Source: Duganella sp. BJB480
Lineage (GTDB): Bacteria > Pseudomonadota > Gammaproteobacteria > Burkholderiales > Burkholderiaceae_D
Assembly (NCBI GenBank): GCA_003416985.1
Contig: QVIN01000014.1
Location: forward strand, 59,508 to 123,507
Reading direction: 5' to 3'
Length of the DNA stretch: 64,000 nucleotides
Shown piece after piece: positions 21,564 through 32,210 of the stretch. Below the pieces are notes generated by a model. It was not told where the DNA came from. It ran no database searches and was given only the letters and a program-made list of their open reading frames with translations. The position numbers and the translations under genes are program-made. Positions within the stretch are counted from its first letter, which is position 1, and the number at the start of each line of letters is the position of its first letter.

Positions 21564-22664
21564 TCAGTCGCGCTTTTTGTAGTGGACGTAGAGCGCGTAA
21601 GGCGCGCCGACCAGGATCGCCAGCCATGGGAAGCGGACGATGACGTGGGCGCAGGCCACCACGAACAGGCAGCCCGCCGCCAGCGCGACGGCGAAGGCCA
21701 GCCGGTCGCGCCATGTGCCGATGCCGCCGCTGCCGGCGGCCGGCGCGGCGGACTCCGCGCCCCCGGCGTCGCCGGCCGGCGGCCGCTCCGGCGGCGGCAC
21801 CTGGACCGGCCGGTGCAGGCGCGTCGGCGGCGCGCCGCGTGCGAGGATGGCGCTGGAACGGCACTCGTTGGCGCAGCGCAGCTCCGCCTCGATGATCCAG
21901 CTGTCGAGGCGCCGGCCCCAGTTCTCCAGCGCCACGGCGCCGGCCTCGTCCATGTGCTGGTAGGCGCTGTTTTCGTTCTTCGGGTTCATCTCGTTGGCCA
22001 ACCTCGCCTGTTCCGCATACAGCGTCGCCAGCAGATGGTGCGCGGGCGCGGCCGCCGCGGACCTGGCGAACAGCGGCAGCTTCTCCCACGATGCCGGCTC
22101 CCCGCCGGGCAGGAACAGCGGCCCCGCCGGCACCAGGCTGGACGGCACGCGGATGTCGAGGTCGGCCGAGATGGCGGCCGCCAGCTGCTTCCAGTCGGTG
22201 TCCGGCACCTCGAGCGCGCCCGGCCGCTCGGCGACCCGCCAATAGTTATCGAGCTCGCCGCCCCAGTGGGCCGCGTTCGGAAAGGCCGGGTGGCGGCCGT
22301 CGTCGGGCAGCAGCGGATGCGCGTGCCACGCGGCCCGCTCCCGCCCCACGATCCAGATCTCGTGGCGGTCGGCGAAATGCACCGCCACCGCGTACCCGCC
22401 GCCGAGGATGGTGCGCTCGGTGTCGAGGCTGAATTCGGCCGGCAGGTGCAGCGACAGCCGCAGCGCGCCGCACCGCCGCAGGATGCCCAGCCACCAGGTG
22501 AAGTCGTCGGCCAGCAGGGCGTTGCCGTCCGGCGTACGGAACTGCAGGCGGGCGCCGAAGAAGATGCCGTGGCGGTACCAGTCCTCCAGCTCCGCGTGGC
22601 CGCGCAGGAACTGCGTGCCGTAGCTGACCAGCGCCACCTGGCGCGCTATCGATGTGTGACGCAA
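21564..22664 (-). CDS. Hypothetical protein with C-terminal membrane helices, TTG start
   Basis: 366 residues, not recognised. Translation most likely begins at TTG 22664 because GGGGAGGACG ends directly before it; no ATG fits. Residues 1-240 are a soluble alpha/beta region rich in Trp and His (DDFTWWLGILRRCGALRL, HFADRHEIWIVGRE), then a Pro-rich linker (about 285-310), and finally two closely spaced hydrophobic segments (about 318-355) ending YVHYKKRD. This is consistent with a tail-anchored cytosolic domain. It is the last gene of a run with three solute-binding protein genes, 21 bp after the nearest. Confidence 0.6.
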   Translation of the reverse strand: MRHTSIARQVALVSYGTQFLRGHAELEDWYRHGIFFGARLQFRTPDGNALLADDFTWWLGILRRCGALRLSLHLPAEFSLDTERTILGGGYAVAVHFADRHEIWIVGRERAAWHAHPLLPDDGRHPAFPNAAHWGGELDNYWRVAERPGALEVPDTDWKQLAAAISADLDIRVPSSLVPAGPLFLPGGEPASWEKLPLFARSAAAAPAHHLLATLYAEQARLANEMNPKNENSAYQHMDEAGAVALENWGRRLDSWIIEAELRCANECRSSAILARGAPPTRLHRPVQVPPPERPPAGDAGGAESAAPAAGSGGIGTWRDRLAFAVALAAGCLFVVACAHVIVRFPWLAILVGAPYALYVHYKKRD

Positions 22665-22685
22665 GCGTCCTCCCCTGGTTGTGCG

Positions 22686-23396
22686 CTAGCGAAAGCGCGT
22701 GAGCATGGCGGCCAGGCTGCCGTCCCTGGCCGCCCGGCCGATCGCCTGGTCGATCTCCCGCAGCGCCACATGGCCCTTGCGCGACACCGCGCAGCGCGTG
22801 GCGAAGGACATCACCGGCAGCGGCGGATGGATGAGCAGCGGCGGCTGGCGCAGGCGCTGGTAGTAGTCCAGCACCACCCGCGTGATCAGGATGTGGTGCA
22901 CGCGGCCGCGCCCGAGCTTGGCCATATTGCTTTCCATGTTGGGCGCGTTGTCGCGCACGAAGTCCTTGCCCAGCAGCGCCTCCATCTCGGGATGGAAATA
23001 GCCCAGGATGGTGCCGACCGGCCGGCCGCGCAGCTCGCCGAGCGCGCGCACCGGCGGCACGCTGGCGTCGGTCACCAGCACCTCCTCGGTGGTGAAGACG
23101 ACGCGGCTCCACAGATAATCGCCGCCGAGCCACTCCGGCATGTAGGCGCACAGGAGGTCGGCTTCGCCGTTCTGCAGCGCGCGTTCCAGGCGCTTACGGG
23201 GCAGCATCACGAAGCGCGCCCGGCGCCCCATGTGGCGCGCGAGGATCTCGCCGATGTCCTTGTGCACGCCGTCGACCAGCCGGCCGTCCTCGACCCGCGC
23301 CATCGGCATGTTGGCGGTGCTGTCGACCATGACCACCAGCTCGGCCGAGCGCGCGACGCCCAGCAGGCAGGCCATCAGCAAAAGGATACAGCGCAT
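22686..23396 (-). CDS. Orphan solute-binding protein (SBP_bac_3 type)
   Basis: 236 residues from ATG 23396 (a GTG two codons upstream is the alternative); signal peptide MRCILLLMACLLGVARS. The mature protein begins ELVVMVDSTANMPM and shows the type 2 binding-protein layout, with a hinge-proximal ELRGRPVGTILGY and a C-terminal REIDQAIGRAARDGSLAAML. It is more divergent from the next two genes than they are from each other. No transporter subunits are nearby, so it probably feeds a sensor or is a free periplasmic binder. 38 bp separate it from the next gene, same strand. Confidence 0.8.
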   Translation of the reverse strand: MRCILLLMACLLGVARSAELVVMVDSTANMPMARVEDGRLVDGVHKDIGEILARHMGRRARFVMLPRKRLERALQNGEADLLCAYMPEWLGGDYLWSRVVFTTEEVLVTDASVPPVRALGELRGRPVGTILGYFHPEMEALLGKDFVRDNAPNMESNMAKLGRGRVHHILITRVVLDYYQRLRQPPLLIHPPLPVMSFATRCAVSRKGHVALREIDQAIGRAARDGSLAAMLTRFR

Positions 23397-23440
23397 CGTC
23401 ACACCACCCGAGAACGTTCAACCGGCGTTCATTGTACAGG

Positions 23441-24169
23441 TCATGGCCCGCCCGGCTTCTGCCGGATCTCCTTGTCCAGCCGGCGCACGATGTCGTCGCT
23501 GACATCCCTGCTGCACATGATGTGGCGCCGCTCGCCGGTGGGCACGTCGCTCAGGCGCAGCACGCGCAGGCCCTTGTCGCGCAGCTCGGCCCGCCGCAGC
23601 AGATAGTCGGCCTCCTCCGAGGCCAGCAACACCACGTCCGCCCGGTGCGCGCCGATCATCGCCACCATCGCCATGCTCTCGGCGGTGGTGGCGGTCCGGA
23701 CCGGCCGGGTCTCGGCCAGCGCGGCGTCGACATAGCCGCCATAGGAATACTGCTCCTTCACCAGCACCACCAGGCCCGGCATGGCGACCAGCTGGCGCAG
23801 CGTGGCCGCGCCGCGCAGGGCGAACTCGTCGCGCACCACCGCCACCAGCGGCAGGTCGCGGTAGATCGGCAGCGTGAACTTGGCGTAGCGCTCGCGCTCG
23901 GCGTTCCTGAACCAGCCGACCGCGCAGCGCTGGCCGCCCTTCCGCAGCAGCGCCAGCTGGCGGTTGCTGGGCATGCGCATCCAGCGCGCCGGCACGCCGG
24001 CGCCGGCGAACGCCGCGGCCGCCGGGTCCGCCGTCAGGCCGTGCACGCCGCCGTCCGGCGCGCTCATCAGGTACGGCGGGCGTTCGTTGTAGTACAGGAC
24101 CACGGGGCCCTGGGCCCGGCACGCCGGCGCCAGCAACAGCCACAGGAACAGGAACAGGACGCGCAACAT
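23441..24169 (-). CDS. Orphan solute-binding protein, tandem paralogue 1
   Basis: 242 residues with a signal peptide ending near PACRAQ. Characteristic segments are LYYNERPPYLMS, MPSNRQLALL, KFTLPIYRDLPLV and HIMCSRDVSDDIVRRLDKEI. All have close counterparts in the adjacent gene at 24177-24917, so the two arose by tandem duplication. The fold is periplasmic binding protein type 2. The Cys in IMCS and the Cys in RCAVGWF are both conserved in the paralogue, suggesting a disulfide. It starts 7 bp after the paralogue's stop. Confidence 0.82.
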   Translation of the reverse strand: MLRVLFLFLWLLLAPACRAQGPVVLYYNERPPYLMSAPDGGVHGLTADPAAAAFAGAGVPARWMRMPSNRQLALLRKGGQRCAVGWFRNAERERYAKFTLPIYRDLPLVAVVRDEFALRGAATLRQLVAMPGLVVLVKEQYSYGGYVDAALAETRPVRTATTAESMAMVAMIGAHRADVVLLASEEADYLLRRAELRDKGLRVLRLSDVPTGERRHIMCSRDVSDDIVRRLDKEIRQKPGGP

Positions 24170-24176
24170 GGCGCCG

Positions 24177-24917
24177 CTATTTTTTGCTCTTCTTCGCGCC
24201 GATCGCCTTGTTCAGCCTGCCGATGACGTCATCGGAAACGTCCTTGCTGCACATGATGTAGCGCTCGTCGCCGGCGGGCACGTCCGGCATCCTGATCTGC
24301 TTGAAGTTGCCCGCCCCGATGCCGGACTGCTCCACCAGGTAGCTGGCCTCCTCCTCGGAGGCGAACATGAAGTCGACGGAATGGGCGTTCACCAGCTGCA
24401 GCATCTGGGTCGAGGTGCCGTTCGACTTGGTTTGCGCGGCCTTCACCTTGTCCAGCGCGGCGTCGATGTACGGGCCGTAGCTGAAATTCTCCTTGACCAG
24501 CACGCGCACGCCCTGGGCCGCCAGGATCTCGCCGAGCTTGGCGTGCTCGGCCGCGACGAACCTGGGATGGGCGATGATCACCGTCGGCTTGTCGCGATAA
24601 ATCGGCTTGGTGAATTTGGCGAACTGCTCGCGCTCGGCCGTCTTGTACCAGCCGATCGCGCAATTGGGGCCGCCCTCCTTGATCACCACCAGTTGCCGGT
24701 TGGGCGGCACCTTGCTCCACGCGACCTCGATGCCGGCGGCGTGGAAGGCCTCGGCCGCGGGCGTGCCGGTCAGGCCGCTCGCCGAGCCGTCGGCGCCGGC
24801 CACCAGGTAGGGCGGGCGCTCGTTGAAGCTCAGCGTGATCTTGTCGTCGGCCATGGCCAGCGCCGGCGCCAGCATGGCCAGGCAGGCGGACAGGCGGCGG
24901 AAGGCAGGGTGTCTCAT
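24177..24917 (-). CDS. Orphan solute-binding protein, tandem paralogue 2
   Basis: 246 residues; signal peptide ends near LAMADD. It shares FNERPPYLV, PPNRQLVVI, CAIGWYKTAEREQF, KFTKPIYRDKP and YIMCSKDVSDDVIGRLNKAI with its downstream paralogue. It ends in a Lys-rich tail GAKKSKK. It is the first intact gene of the run; its start lies 12 bp from the end of a porin fragment, so its original promoter region may have been altered when the porin gene decayed. Confidence 0.82.
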   Translation of the reverse strand: MRHPAFRRLSACLAMLAPALAMADDKITLSFNERPPYLVAGADGSASGLTGTPAAEAFHAAGIEVAWSKVPPNRQLVVIKEGGPNCAIGWYKTAEREQFAKFTKPIYRDKPTVIIAHPRFVAAEHAKLGEILAAQGVRVLVKENFSYGPYIDAALDKVKAAQTKSNGTSTQMLQLVNAHSVDFMFASEEEASYLVEQSGIGAGNFKQIRMPDVPAGDERYIMCSKDVSDDVIGRLNKAIGAKKSKK

Positions 24918-24929
24918 GATGGGGTCCGA

Positions 24930-25214
24930 TCAGAATTTGTGGAAGATGCCGGCGCCGTGGAAATCGCGCGGCTGGCTGGTGCAGCCCGCCACCGTCAGGT
25001 CGGTCTGGAAGCCCGCCGTGCTGGGCACGCCGCGCCACGGCTCGAACGCGCTGGACGAGTCCCGCAACGCGGTCAGGCCGCGGCCGAGGCGCACGGTGCC
25101 GAGGGCGCCCTGCAGGCCGACCCGGCGCTGGCCCTGGAACAGCGGCCGCGTCTTGCCCTCGATCGTGCCGATGTCCGAGTCGTAGCGTATCTCCAGCTGG
25201 AACAAGGCCCTCAC
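24930..25214 (-). pseudogene. Remnant of a trimeric porin gene
   Basis: An open stretch of about 94 codons reads ALFQLEIRYDSDIGTIEGK, LFQGQRRVGLQGALGTVRLGRGLTAL and PSTAGFQTDLTVAGCTSQP, the pattern of strands 2-5 of betaproteobacterial general porins (usually around 350-380 residues). Both the signal-peptide end and the C-terminal two-thirds, including the terminal Phe strand, are missing. It is clearly a fragment, not a functional gene. Confidence 0.75.
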
Positions 25215-25395
25215 CTGTGAGTGATGGTTGCGAGTGGTTCAGCATAAAGCGGTGGGAAAAGATTCTGGGAATATTTCGTTCTGCTGAGCACTATTCTTCG
25301 GCGATAGGCGGCCTTTTGTGTCGTTGAAGACACGAACCGGATACAAGATTTATCAATCCGCAACGAGGTATCGGATGGCGAGCGCCCCCCAATAG

Positions 25396-25623
25396 CTACC
25401 GGGAGAACTCAATTCGCTCGCGCGGCGGGAGCAAATGGGCTGATGCCCATAGACGGGAGAAAGTGGGTTGACTGATGTCAAGTTCCCTCAGAATGGAAGA
25501 CGTTCTTGCAGGCCCATTCTTGAGAAAATATCGCAATTTTTCAATGTTTTGGATTTTAGCCACGATATTTTCAAAATTCGGTGAATAGAAAAATCCCAGC
25601 TGTTTTCCATAGGAGAGAGTCAA
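25396..25623 (-). pseudogene. Remnant of a HipA-family (YjjJ-like) gene: N-terminal winged-helix part
   Basis: About 75 codons. The segment IEKLRYFLKNGPARTSSILR followed by ELDISQPTFSRLWASA matches the N-terminal DNA-binding part of YjjJ-type HipA-like proteins (ABI domain of the form GPxSASxLxxxLGVSQPTxSR). The kinase-like remainder is absent. Beyond the stop at 25396, other frames still read IRYLVAD and PVRVFNDTKG, as in the following region of that family, so the gene has decayed by frameshift and deletion. The whole 25215-25680 stretch is visibly richer in AT than its surroundings, suggesting acquired DNA. Confidence 0.5.
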
Positions 25624-25682
25624 TTTCTGAATACTAAAATGAATAGTATTCCGAATAGAATTATCGTATCACATAAGACAGC

Positions 25683-25703
25683 GTGCGCCCATGCTGGGCG
25701 CAC
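25683..25703. repeat. Hairpin GTGCGCCCA / TGGGCGCAC
   Basis: Perfect 9-bp inverted arms with a TGC loop just beyond the ssb terminator. It has no T-run of its own; it may be a second structure of the terminator region. Confidence 0.45.
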
Positions 25704-25705
25704 CA

Positions 25706-25741
25706 ACAAAAAACCCCATAACTACGGGAGTTATGGGGTTT
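25706..25741 (-). terminator. Rho-independent terminator of ssb
   Basis: 12-bp perfect arms (25711-25722 and 25730-25741) of AAACCCCATAAC type with a 7-nt loop. On the minus strand the stem is followed by a T-run (TTTTTTGTTGG). It lies 28 bp past the ssb stop. Confidence 0.88.
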
Positions 25742-25768
25742 GGTGTAGGGCGTTGCAGCAGGTACGCT

Positions 25769-26272
25769 TTAGAACGGGATGTCGTCATCCATGTCCGAGA
25801 AGTTCGGCGCCGGGCGCGGGGCCGGGCGTGGAGCCGGTGCCGGCGCCGCCATCTGCGGGCGCGGAGCCGGGGCCTGGCGCTGCGGCGGGGCTTCGTAGCC
25901 GCCGCCGTCGTCCATGCCGGCGTCGCCGCCCATGCCTTGACGGCCGCCCAGCATTTGCATCTGCTCGGCGATGATGTCGGTCGCGTATTTCTCGACGCCA
26001 TCCTTGTCGGTGTACTTGCGGGTCTGCAGGCGGCCTTCGACGTAGACCGACGAGCCTTTTTTCAGGTACTGGCCGACGATTTCAGCCAGGCGGCCGAAGA
26101 ACGAGATGCGGTGCCATTCGGTGAGCTCTTTCTGCTCGCCGGTGTTGCGGTCCTTGGATTTGTACGATGTCGCCACAGCAATGTTGGCGATCGCGTCACC
26201 GCTGGGCATGTAGCGAATTTCCGGGTCGCGACCCAGATTGCCGACGATGATGACTTTGTTGACTGATGCCAT
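25769..26272 (-). CDS. ssb: Single-stranded DNA-binding protein
   Basis: 167 residues. OB-fold region 1-110 begins [21 protein letters not shown] and contains the usual [13 protein letters not shown] and [15 protein letters not shown] flexible Gly/Pro/Ala/Gln-rich linker leads to the acidic tip DMDDDIPF, which recruits repair and replication partners. AGGAG sits 9 nt before the ATG. It is divergent from uvrA, as in many proteobacteria, with a LexA box in the shared intergenic region. Confidence 0.97.
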   Translation of the reverse strand: MASVNKVIIVGNLGRDPEIRYMPSGDAIANIAVATSYKSKDRNTGEQKELTEWHRISFFGRLAEIVGQYLKKGSSVYVEGRLQTRKYTDKDGVEKYATDIIAEQMQMLGGRQGMGGDAGMDDGGGYEAPPQRQAPAPRPQMAAPAPAPRPAPRPAPNFSDMDDDIPF

Positions 26273-26396
26273 GTATAAAACTCCTGAGTAACGGCGGCCG
26301 CCTCAAGCGGGCTGTTTATGTAGTGCGCAAACAGCGATTATAGTCGAACGGGCCGGCCACCCGCCAACATTTGCATTGCAACCGCTCAAGAAAATA

Positions 26397-26412
26397 CTGG
26401 TATTATATACAG
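26397..26412. promoter_or_regulatory. LexA (SOS) box between ssb and uvrA
   Basis: CTGGTATTATATACAG fits the CTG-N10-CAG consensus with an AT-alternating core. It is 93 bp before the uvrA start and 125 bp before the ssb start. It overlaps a TATTAT/TATA-like -10 with TTGCAA (26376-26381) about 19 bp upstream, so bound LexA would block the uvrA promoter. Confidence 0.85.
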
Positions 26413-26504
26413 TGCCGCGACGCCCAAGTTCGATCTGGCGCAAGGTCGGCGCATATATTCAAACCCAGCTATAGTAGCGGGTTGACCCGAAAGGCAAAAA
26501 ATCC

Positions 26505-29351
<2,847 letters not shown>

Positions 29352-29399
29352 GCCCGCAGATCTTCTCCCATCCTTGAGACGCCTTCGCTCCCTGGCAGC

Positions 29400-29575
29400 A
29401 TGGCGTGCTCGCGGGCGGCTCCGGTGGCGGGCCATGCTGGAACGCATGAAGGCCGCGATGGCTGGTTTTTTCCACCGCGGCACCTCATGCAGCGCCGTCA
29501 TCTGCGGGCGTCCAGGTTGGGCAGGGTCGCGCAGCGGGCCGGTCTGGCCGTCGAACCCGAAGGCGAAATATGCGC
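29400..29575 (-). pseudogene. Remnant of a HAD-family phosphatase gene
   Basis: Reading the minus strand, MTALHEVPRWKKPAIAAFMR closely parallels MMALHEIPLWKVPAIATFMR of the intact HAD gene at 35786-36418. Upstream, GFDGQTG parallels the GFRRMDR segment of that gene. Shortly after, in another frame, ATGAAREHAML parallels ATGVAREHTLM from much further along it. About 70 codons between these two blocks are missing and the start and catalytic FDFDGT are gone. It is a decayed paralogue between uvrA and the glycosidase gene. Confidence 0.6.
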
Positions 29576-29653
29576 GAGATTTTTCTTGTCAGAGAATGTC
29601 AAAAAATACACTTATTGGCGTATTATTTAATTTTTAATGACAAAATACAAACC

Positions 29654-31915
29654 GTGCCTATCCCAAATTTATCCCGGCTGCTGCCGCTCCTCACCCTCGC
29701 CCTTTCCCTCTCTCACTCCGCGCTGGCCGACAATTGGGCGGAGGTCACAGACAACGATCTGAAAATCTTGCCCGGCAGTCCACTCGATTTCAGCAAGCTA
29801 CTGACGCCGGGCCCGGCAGGAGCGCAAGGACGCATCGTCAAGGGCCCTCTCGGCAACCTCGTCTTCGAGCTTCAGCCTGAGAAAAAGGCCCAGCTCAACT
29901 GTGGCTCGCTCGTATGGGGTCCCGTGACGGGAGGCTATCCCGATCATAAGACGGCCGATACCTACGTCGAGCAATTGAAACTGCACGGGTACAACTTGAT
30001 TCGCTTCCACTTCGTCGACAACGCGCTGATGTCCGGGCGGGTTAAAACCAACGACTTCGACCCCACGCAGCTCGACAACTTCTACTATTTTCTCTACGCG
30101 CTGAAAAACGCCGGCATCTATTGGGTGATGGACATGCTGACGTCGGACAATGGCACCATCGGCGATATTCGCGAGCGCTGGTTGAACACATATGATCTGA
30201 AGTTCGGGGTCTACACCGACGAGGAAGCCAAGAAAAGCTGGCGGAGCGGCGTACAAGCGCTGTACAACAGCATCAATCCTTATACCAAGCAGTCCACGCT
30301 CAGCGATCCGGCGCTGGTGGCCGTGGTGCTCGTCAACGAAGGCGGCTTGAACTTCCTGAGCCAGCTCAACAAGCAAACATTCCGTCCCGAGCTGCAAGCG
30401 CCGTTTAACCAATTCCTGAAGGCTCGCTACGGAACGCAAGCCAATCTAAAGCAGGCTTGGTCTTCGACCGGCCAAGATGCTCTGCAGCAGAGCGAGAGTC
30501 TGGACAATAACACCATCGCCCTGCCATCCGGGCTCAGGGTGTCCTCCAGCCGCATGACGGCGTTCCAGTCATTCCTGACTCAACTAGAAGGCCAGACCGC
30601 CGAATGGATGACGGCCTATGTACGCGGCCTGGGCTTTCAAGGCTTGGTGACCTCGTTAGACAATTGGTATTCGCTGCAGGCGAGCCGATCCCGCGCGCCA
30701 TTGGATCTGGTCGATTTCCACGGCTATTTCAACGAGGTAGGCACCTTCCAGCCCGGCTTGACGACCTCGCAGAAAAGCGCCACCGCCGCCCCGCAGGACC
30801 CCAATTTTTATATCACCAACATGACCACGGCGCGCCATGCCGGCAAGCCGTTCTCGATCACCGAGTATGGACAGGTGTTCTTCAACCAGTACCGGTATGA
30901 GGCATCGGCGATGGTACCGGCGATCGCCGCCTTGCAGGGCTGGGATTTCGCCTGCATGCACGGGGAAGGACCGATCGATTTGTCGCTCTCGCAAACAGCG
31001 AAGCACAAGACATCCATACAGCCATACAGCCCAGGCATGGACCCCGTCTTGCGCGCCGGCGAAACGCTGTCCGCCCTGTTGTTCCTGCGAGGCGACGTGA
31101 GCCCGTCGAAGAACCGGGTGACCGTGAAATATGACGCGGGCACGGAGTACAGCCCATCCTCCGGTGTTTATGCGATGTCGCCCGACCTGAGGGTGCTGGG
31201 CCTGATCACGGGCCTGGAAATTCAGTACGGCGATGGTGAATTGCCACCGGTGGCAGGCATACGCCAGGTAGTACGGCAGGAGAGCGGCGTTTTTCCGGGG
31301 ACCCGTGTGGATGCGTTGAGAACCGTCGGGATTTTGCCAAGCAAGGCCAGCAACCAGAACATCTCGAACGCATGGAACGACGTTTATCAAAGCGATACGG
31401 GGGAGCTCATTTTCGACAAGCCCAACCAGCGCTTTACGGTCAAGACCGCTCGTACGGAAGCGATTACAAGCGCTCAGGCTCTCGACAACACCGCCATCGG
31501 GGCATTAAAAATCACCAATCTCGATAGCCCGGCGCTACTGTCGGCAAGTACGCTGCAGGATGGGGACTTGGAGCACAGCGAAAGCATCTTGCTGATTTTC
31601 GCCACGGATGCCATGAATACCGACATGAGTTTCGAAGACCCGACTCCGACGATCGAGCCACGATCCAAACTGAAGAATCCGGGCACCATGCCGGTGTTGA
31701 TACGCCAAGGGGTTGCCAAGGCAACCTTGTCCTTGTCGCATAAAACGCCGATGCGGCTGGTGCGGCTGGACTTGAAAGGCAACCGGCAAGCGCCGGTCGC
31801 CATCAGCGGCACGCCAACGCAAACCGGCACCGATTGGTCGTTCAAGCTCGACAATGTGGTACCGGGATTGGGGCCTACCACCTTCTTCCTGCTGGAAAAA
31901 GCGCCGGCGATGTAA
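29654..31915 (+). CDS. Secreted glycoside hydrolase-like protein (TIM barrel, clan A type)
   Basis: 753 residues from GTG 29654, which yields a clean signal peptide (VPIPNLSRLLPLLTLALSLSHSALA); an in-frame ATG at 29570 would put a poorly hydrophobic extension in front, so I prefer the GTG. The central region has beta/alpha-barrel features: LHGYNLIRFHFVDNALM, IYWVMDML, an acid/base candidate Glu229 in LVNEGG and a nucleophile candidate Glu404 in SITEYGQ. The C-terminal 250 residues are beta-rich and may be accessory sandwich domains. The protein is probably an extracytoplasmic polysaccharide-degrading enzyme of a GH5/GH42-like clan; the substrate is unknown. Base composition and codon use are noticeably AT-richer than in the neighbours, and the gene is bracketed by uvrA and a second uvrA 3' end, pointing to acquisition by transfer. 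Confidence 0.72.
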   Translation: MPIPNLSRLLPLLTLALSLSHSALADNWAEVTDNDLKILPGSPLDFSKLLTPGPAGAQGRIVKGPLGNLVFELQPEKKAQLNCGSLVWGPVTGGYPDHKTADTYVEQLKLHGYNLIRFHFVDNALMSGRVKTNDFDPTQLDNFYYFLYALKNAGIYWVMDMLTSDNGTIGDIRERWLNTYDLKFGVYTDEEAKKSWRSGVQALYNSINPYTKQSTLSDPALVAVVLVNEGGLNFLSQLNKQTFRPELQAPFNQFLKARYGTQANLKQAWSSTGQDALQQSESLDNNTIALPSGLRVSSSRMTAFQSFLTQLEGQTAEWMTAYVRGLGFQGLVTSLDNWYSLQASRSRAPLDLVDFHGYFNEVGTFQPGLTTSQKSATAAPQDPNFYITNMTTARHAGKPFSITEYGQVFFNQYRYEASAMVPAIAALQGWDFACMHGEGPIDLSLSQTAKHKTSIQPYSPGMDPVLRAGETLSALLFLRGDVSPSKNRVTVKYDAGTEYSPSSGVYAMSPDLRVLGLITGLEIQYGDGELPPVAGIRQVVRQESGVFPGTRVDALRTVGILPSKASNQNISNAWNDVYQSDTGELIFDKPNQRFTVKTARTEAITSAQALDNTAIGALKITNLDSPALLSASTLQDGDLEHSESILLIFATDAMNTDMSFEDPTPTIEPRSKLKNPGTMPVLIRQGVAKATLSLSHKTPMRLVRLDLKGNRQAPVAISGTPTQTGTDWSFKLDNVVPGLGPTTFFLLEKAPAM

Positions 31916-31942
31916 AGCTTGCCGGACGTGGACAGCGCGCAG

Positions 31943-32162
31943 TGCGCTTCCATGATATCGATCTGCTGCTGAAGGTGTTCCACCGCCAGCGCGGCCAGGC
32001 ATCATCGAGCACAATCTGGACGTGATCAAGACGGCCGACTGGATCGTCGATCTGCGACCGGAAGGCGGCGCGGGCGGCGGCAAGATCATCGCCGCCGGCA
32101 CGCCGGAGGAAGTGGCGGCCAGCCTGACCGGCAAGTACCCGGTGCCGCTGCTGAAGTAAGCC
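31943..32162 (+). pseudogene. Duplicate, decayed 3' end of uvrA
   Basis: This segment repeats the last 240 bp of uvrA (29114-29353) with many identical blocks, including ATCATCGCCGCCGGCACGCC and the final GTGCCGCTGCTGAAGTAAGCC-like end. It has point changes plus deletions of about a dozen bases near 31999 and 9 bases near 32120. The first breaks the frame, so no UvrA product is possible. It forms a direct repeat with the intact copy around the glycosidase gene. Confidence 0.88.
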
Positions 32163-32176
32163 GCCGTCGCAAATTT

Positions 32177-32202
32177 GTCATTCCCGCGCAGGCGGGAATG
32201 AC
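32177..32202. repeat. Palindrome GTCATTCCCGC / GCGGGAATGAC
   Basis: Perfect 11-bp arms with a 4-nt loop, 8 bp before the stop of the DUF885 gene. This palindrome type is common as a dispersed repeat in proteobacterial genomes; here it could also stop minus-strand transcription, although no T-run follows. Confidence 0.65.
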
Positions 32203-32210
32203 GGGTGCGC

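Noticed and set aside
29352-32162. Glycosidase segment as an integrase-mediated island
   Set aside because: No integrase, tRNA target or transposase is visible; the flanking repeat is a gene end and not a short att site. Kept only as a duplication-type acquisition.
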